From Io17-Chloro-G2 sp963663135 (GTDB lineage: Bacteria > Chloroflexota > Dehalococcoidia > Lucifugimonadales > UBA3495), in the NCBI GenBank assembly GCA_963663135.2, contig CAXXRM010000002.1:372001-436000 (forward strand): a stretch of DNA of 64,000 bases, written 5' to 3'. The notes under the pieces are model-generated. The model was not told the DNA's origin, made no database searches, and saw only the letters and a list, made by a program, of their open reading frames with translations. Below are positions 60,801 through 64,000 of this stretch, one piece after another. Numbering within the stretch: position 1 is the stretch's first letter; each line of letters starts with the position of its first letter. The translations under genes were made by a program, and so were the position numbers.

Positions 60801-62480
60801 ACGGTTACGATTACCGTCACGGCCGAAAGCAGGGAAAATACCGAGACCTACACTCTCACCGTCAATCGCAACTCTCTGGAAATGGAGTCCTCTCTGGCCA
60901 GCCTGACCGTGGCCGGGGCGACGTTGCTTCCCACGTTCAATTCGGACGTCCTGTCCTACACCGTCTTCGTCGGCAACGACCAGGTGCAGGTGACCGTCAC
61001 CGCCACGGGCAAGAACGAGGGGTCCCAGGTAGCCGTGGACCAGACGGATCAGGACACCGGAACCGCCGGTTACCAGGTGAACCTGGAGGAGGGGCGAAAC
61101 ACCATCAACGTCACCGTCACGGCCATGGACATGATGACCACCCGGGAGTACTTGCTGACCGTGTTCCGCACTCCCTCTGCGGCGGATAGCATGGGCTTCC
61201 TGCAGGTGGACACGGGCTGGAACAACTACTGCGGGCTGCGGGTGGACCGCACGCTGGCCTGCAACAATTCTGGGGCTCCCAACCGCGATTTAAGCCGTCG
61301 TGTGCCGGAAGGTATTTTCGCGCAGGTATCCGTGAAGCAATATGTTGGTTGCGGGCTGCGGCCCGACGGTTCCCAGCATTGTTGGGAAAACCTCGAAGTA
61401 CCTGCTGGGACTTGCTTGGTGACGTTTAACGGAGCTATGCAAATTATAGATTTAGAAACAGAGTGCCAGGGTGAGCCCTTCACTACGACAATACGGACGC
61501 GGACTGGCCTGAAGACGGACGACTTCAGTAAATCGGCCGAATACGGCGCTGACATCTGTGTCCTGGAGGAGGATGGGGATCTCCTCTGCCAGCAATCCAA
61601 GGGGCCGCCGTCCACGGTTGAGGGTCCCTTCAGGGCCATAGGCCAGACCCGCCGGGGCGTGTGCGCCATCCGGTCCAACGACCTGGTGCGCTGCTGGGGT
61701 TACGTGAGCAATTCGAACAGCTATCCACCATTTGGGACCATAGATGTGCCCTCGTCCTACCGGGACACAGAGTTCAAGTTCATTTCCGGGGGGTACGGAC
61801 AGGCCTGCGGCATCCGGAAGAGCGACAGCGCCGCTCTTTGCTGGAAGTGGGGCATAGATCCGTTCTTTGGTGTCCCCGTAAATGCTTACATTGGTATTCG
61901 AGGGACCCCTTCAGGCGAATTCAGCTTCGTTGACTCAGGGGGATATTCGGGAGGCTCCTGCGGGGTTAGAGTTGACGGGACAGTTGATTGCTGGGACAGG
62001 AACGGTTCAATCAAGACCTCCTTGAGCAACGCGCCCGGTGAAGCGGACATTGGCTACCACTCGGTGACCGTGGACACATCCGTGTTAGCCTGCGGGCTCC
62101 GCAAGGACGCCCAGATGAAATGCTGGAGAAGCCGCGAGTTCAACACCGGGATTCCCAACGATTCCCCATGGGGCAACAACGCCCAACTGCTGGGGATAGA
62201 CCTGGGGGAGATAAGCTTTTCCCCCGATTTTGACCGGGACGTCCTCACCTACACCGCGTCGGTAACCAACGAGGTGCAATCGGTCACGGTAAAGCCCATC
62301 CTCACCAACTCGCTGCCTTTCTACGCCATCTACTCCGACACCGGAGGGGCCGCTGGCGAAAGCGGGGTGGTGCCACTGGCCGAGGGCGAGAACGCAATCC
62401 ACGTTCACGTCATTTCCGCCGACCGCACCGTGTCCAATACCTACACGGTCACCGTGTCGAGGGCGGCGGCATCCCCATAG
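57888..62480 (+). CDS. Large secreted Fn3/cadherin-like/RCC1 surface protein
   Basis: The 1530-residue protein starts with a long signal peptide (hydrophobic core about residues 25-48, ending VPAMAQ). It has two Fn3 domains separated by an EPTP repeat linker (about 160-185), an unassigned domain (about 300-430), a third Fn3 (about 435-545), and several cadherin-like beta-sandwich domains, each opening LxSLxVxGAxLxPxF and ending YTVTINR-like. A region of RCC1-type beta-propeller repeats follows (about 1100-1425; CGLRxDG, CxW). A last cadherin-like unit ends the protein. Such proteins act outside the cell in adhesion or binding. AGGGAAC precedes the ATG. The TAG stop lies at the very edge of IS1182 copy 2, so the C-terminus may have been cut by insertion. 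No cell-wall anchor is seen. Confidence 0.85.
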   Translation: MINLQRKMPSQAIDATERLLRKIAPLATVALAVALALCIAYGLAVPAMAQNEESAIGSLTLTSDTPGEIEISWEAPTLAPSDYRVRWTPEGEAYPSYKDANQADRGNSYPGNEQTSLTLTGLAAGAGYLVQARARYNDGEYAGEPWAGPWREAAVTVAGGKEPEPTPEPTPEPTPEPTPEPTPEQQGKSGSISALTLVSDIPGELVVSWDTTEPAPSDYRVSWAPADRDYLSWKAENETQRGNAYPGGSARSYTVTGLPFGAEYNVQVRARYNTGQYAKSHRSGPWANAAIEIASTPEPTRTPLWSHTMTVEELNPGWPVAHKGFSTIGNVPFRPWRITLPDDTTVNVVAAASQGAGAPFYWSALTSPGALHDHGLALVVGEKELALADAIMVEGSPVGLSYSWPKGGQDWTVGDTVDLTLYHLPNAPAATLPGVERPGRITGVTLVPTRARELTVTWEAPANAGTANVLDYLVYLKRESGEWSDAEEQVFTPSGAEGERLSVTYSELEPGVEYQGLVYARNVVALGPFGYSQPVPAPKRTPATLSTMSLTGTSELDFVSQQARYVVQVDPGVTETTVNHETTEAGATSEVIVVRSDRGMAADMEDADPYTEGHQARLSSNGDTVVLVRVTSADVNRQDMYGVVLDQSVNAPILTNDWVNDYFNNIQGSNLGHFDYRGTGGNSGRAAASTVERARLGAFNLSYGDQSVEVSGDDTATVPYEASQITVTANEAHGGTVHVIPADANPDLAGHQVNLRGSHPGGEPVQTAFTVVVRYSHNRYASMGCYFFRVTRAAPTENDATLKSLEVSGAELARSFLYDFLDYAASASHDTSTATIQALPNQPDATVSYDPLDADDTADGYQRPLATGDNLVTITVTAPGGSATQDYTVTINRAPTPSTDPTLASLEIAGAAIAPSFQAGVKTYATTVTSRFSLITLDLETGDDGATIEVDPPDANPDVDGWQIPVETGANTVTITVTAESRENTETYTLTVNRNSLEMESSLASLTVAGATLLPTFNSDVLSYTVFVGNDQVQVTVTATGKNEGSQVAVDQTDQDTGTAGYQVNLEEGRNTINVTVTAMDMMTTREYLLTVFRTPSAADSMGFLQVDTGWNNYCGLRVDRTLACNNSGAPNRDLSRRVPEGIFAQVSVKQYVGCGLRPDGSQHCWENLEVPAGTCLVTFNGAMQIIDLETECQGEPFTTTIRTRTGLKTDDFSKSAEYGADICVLEEDGDLLCQQSKGPPSTVEGPFRAIGQTRRGVCAIRSNDLVRCWGYVSNSNSYPPFGTIDVPSSYRDTEFKFISGGYGQACGIRKSDSAALCWKWGIDPFFGVPVNAYIGIRGTPSGEFSFVDSGGYSGGSCGVRVDGTVDCWDRNGSIKTSLSNAPGEADIGYHSVTVDTSVLACGLRKDAQMKCWRSREFNTGIPNDSPWGNNAQLLGIDLGEISFSPDFDRDVLTYTASVTNEVQSVTVKPILTNSLPFYAIYSDTGGAAGESGVVPLAEGENAIHVHVISADRTVSNTYTVTVSRAAASP
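58374..58440 (+). repeat. 12-bp tandem repeat encoding an EPTP linker
   Basis: About five copies of a 12-base unit (ACGCCGGAGCCC with A/G variation) encode repeated Pro-Glu-Pro-Thr between the first two Fn3 domains. It is in frame, so changes in copy number would only vary linker length. Confidence 0.85.
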
Positions 62481-62482
62481 CA

Positions 62483-64000
62483 GCCCGTCCAAGGACTACT
62501 GGAGCAGGTTAGCTTGGCAGCCGGATTTAGCCGGAGAAAGCCATCCGGGGACAGGGTGGGTTTGTGAATGTTGAGAAATTCAAGAGGAACTTGCCGGCTG
62601 CAAGCTGAGGAGACTTCCGGGTGCGGGTTCTGCTGGGTATGGGTTCTGGCGGTGCCTCGTCCATTGCCGGCGCGCCCGGCGCTAAACCGGAACAGCTTCA
62701 GCAGGTTGTGGCCGGTGCAGACCAGATGCCATTCCCGGTTGACCTTCTCCAGGCCCCGCAGCAGGAACTGCCGGAAGCCCCGGCCATGCTTGATCTGGCC
62801 GAACACCGGCTCCGCCGTCTCCATCCGCAGCGCGTAGCGCTCACGTCCCCATATCGTCCGCAGCTTCCGCCGCATCCGGTCCCTGGCCGACAGTCCCTTG
62901 GGTATCCGTCCCCGGGGCGCTGGCTCCAACCTCGTGCCGTGGCGGGTCCTCTCCGGCGCGATGAACCGGTCAACTCCCAGGGCGCAGAGTTCCTCCACCG
63001 CTCTGGCCGAGTAGTAGCCGGCGTCGGCGGAAAGTTCTTTCGGGACTTCGCCGGTGTTACTCACGGTCTCCTCAATCATGCTCACGGCCTAACCCTTGAC
63101 CGAAGGGACGTTGGTGGCCGGGCCGCAACGATCACCTGGCAGTCGCTGTCCACCACCGCCTGGCTGTTGTAGGACTGCTGGAAGTCCCGGCCTCCCGGTA
63201 CCGGCATGTTCCTGGAGTCGGGATCGGTGAAGTTCCGCTGCGCCCTGTCATCGGGCACCCCAGGATGATTCCTGCCCTCGGATTCCGCCTGCTCCGCCTT
63301 AGCCTCGGCCTCCAGGGCCGCCTTGACCTCCCTTATCTTCCGCGGCCATCCCTCCCGGAAGGCCAACTCCTCGGGCAGTTCGTCCCCCCGCTTGTCCCGG
63401 CCGTACCGGCGGTCCTCCTCTTCATCCGCCTCCTGGGCCCGCCGGAGTAGCTCGTCCACCTCGGTCTTCAACCGTTCCTCATTCTCCTTCATCCGCCCGT
63501 AGCTCATTTGGAGGCGTTGGCCCGCACCTTGGTGCTGCCCAGGGCCACGCGGCCCAGCTTCGCCAGACCCGCCCGCTGGCATAGCTCCAGCACCTGGTAG
63601 AACAGGTCGGCCAGCGCTTTCAGATGGTCCTTGCGGAAATCGGAGATGGTTCGGAAATCGGGGGTGTTGTTGGCCGCCAGCACCCGGAAGCCGGTGTCCT
63701 CGTGGAGGCGCTGGGCGATGCGCCTTGAGGAGGCCACGCCGGTGCAGTAGCCGTAGAGCAGCACCTTGACCATCATCCGGGGATGATAGGGAGGGCCACC
63801 CCGCTCCTCGCCCTGATAGCGGGCGGTGATGGCGGAGAGATCCAGGTGGTCCACTACGTCGGAGATGAAGTAGGCCAAGTGGTCCGGCGGCAGCCACTCC
63901 TGGAGCGCCGCCGGCAGCAGCAACTGCTGGTCGGGATCGTAGGGATGGAAGGTCTTGTACATTGGCGTCACCCTCGCCGGAGGCTCCCTCCATCATACGC
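62483..64000 (-). mobile_element. IS1182-type insertion sequence, copy 2 (inactive; right end at window edge)
   Basis: Closely related to 54611-56150 and in the same orientation, starting three bases after the stop of the large surface-protein gene. The right end is at or just beyond the window edge. The two copies enclose about 6.3 kb carrying the istA remnant and the surface-protein gene, in the layout of a composite transposon. Confidence 0.75.
62490..63971 (-). pseudogene. IS1182-family transposase, copy 2
   Basis: The leftward N-terminal frame from ATG 63969-63971 reads KTFHPYDPDQQLLLPAALQE through LGSTKVRANASK, then stops because about 11 bases present in copy 1 are missing. The middle resumes with MSYGRMKENEERLKTEVDEL and DPDSRNMPVPGGRDFQQSYN. 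A second shift after CQVIVAA, at the same place as in copy 1, precedes VSMIEETVSNTGEVPKELSA. The C-terminal frame runs past VFGQIKHGRGFRQFLLRGLE with an intact end. The copy retains a longer C-terminus than copy 1 but is also inactive unless frameshifting is programmed. Confidence 0.75.

Overview
The window is GC-rich, densely coded bacterial DNA. The housekeeping genes (nadA/nadC, miaB, gltBD, gyrB, rsfS, ndk, tsaB/tsaE, thiL) are ordinary bacterial ones. The mixture of LLM-type flavin/F420 oxidoreductases, CaiB/BaiF CoA-transferases, FAH-fold and Rieske enzymes, short VOC proteins and large secreted Fn3/cadherin-like proteins resembles Chloroflexota such as Dehalococcoidia/SAR202 lineages. 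That placement is an inference from gene content; no rRNA is present to test it.

Layout. 1-3.2 kb: leftward NAD synthesis genes (nadC partial, nadA), miaB and tRNA-Ser(GCT). 3.3-5.7 kb: a small defence/toxin islet beside the tRNA, with a BglII-family restriction-modification pair and a fused, frameshifted hicB-hicA. 5.9-12 kb: gltB-gltD. 12-20.5 kb: a duplicated small gene, an LLM oxidoreductase, a VOC protein, a thiolase with its OB-fold partner, an M20 peptidase, a RidA protein, a NUDIX hydrolase and a dimeric alpha/beta-barrel protein. 20.6-26.2 kb: gyrB behind a promoter/terminator leader, then rsfS, ndk and the leftward thiL-tsaE-tsaB operon. 26.7-41 kb: catabolic genes (VOC, LLM, two CoA-transferases, FAH-fold hydrolase, Rieske oxygenase alpha/beta, LLM, alpha/beta hydrolase, SDR) ending in an MFS exporter gene broken by an 85-bp tandem duplication.

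41-44 kb is a graveyard of gene and insertion-sequence fragments. 44-47.5 kb holds a leftward phnD-phnC-phnE-phnE type ABC importer. Its substrate-binding protein looks more like the putative selenate branch of the PhnD family, and its ribosome-binding site lies inside an 11-bp perfect stem. 47.8-64 kb is dominated by mobile DNA: a dead ISAs1 element, a broken Ig-like/Fn3 surface protein gene, a 2.68-kb IS1595-family transposon with perfect 23-bp terminal inverted repeats and its own cargo, an AlbA_2 pseudogene, two related IS1182-type copies, a broken IS21 istA, and a 1530-residue secreted Fn3/cadherin-like/RCC1 protein lying between the IS1182 copies.

The most novel-looking part is the IS1595 transposon (51445-54121). 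Besides the transposase it carries two divergent cargo genes (a DUF5343-like protein and an unknown 113-residue protein whose start codon is in a hairpin). Near its left end is a short transcription unit with a strong promoter, six hairpins and a terminator, which reads like a structured non-coding RNA. Dispersed REP-like repeats in the long intergenic gaps are a second unexplained layer.
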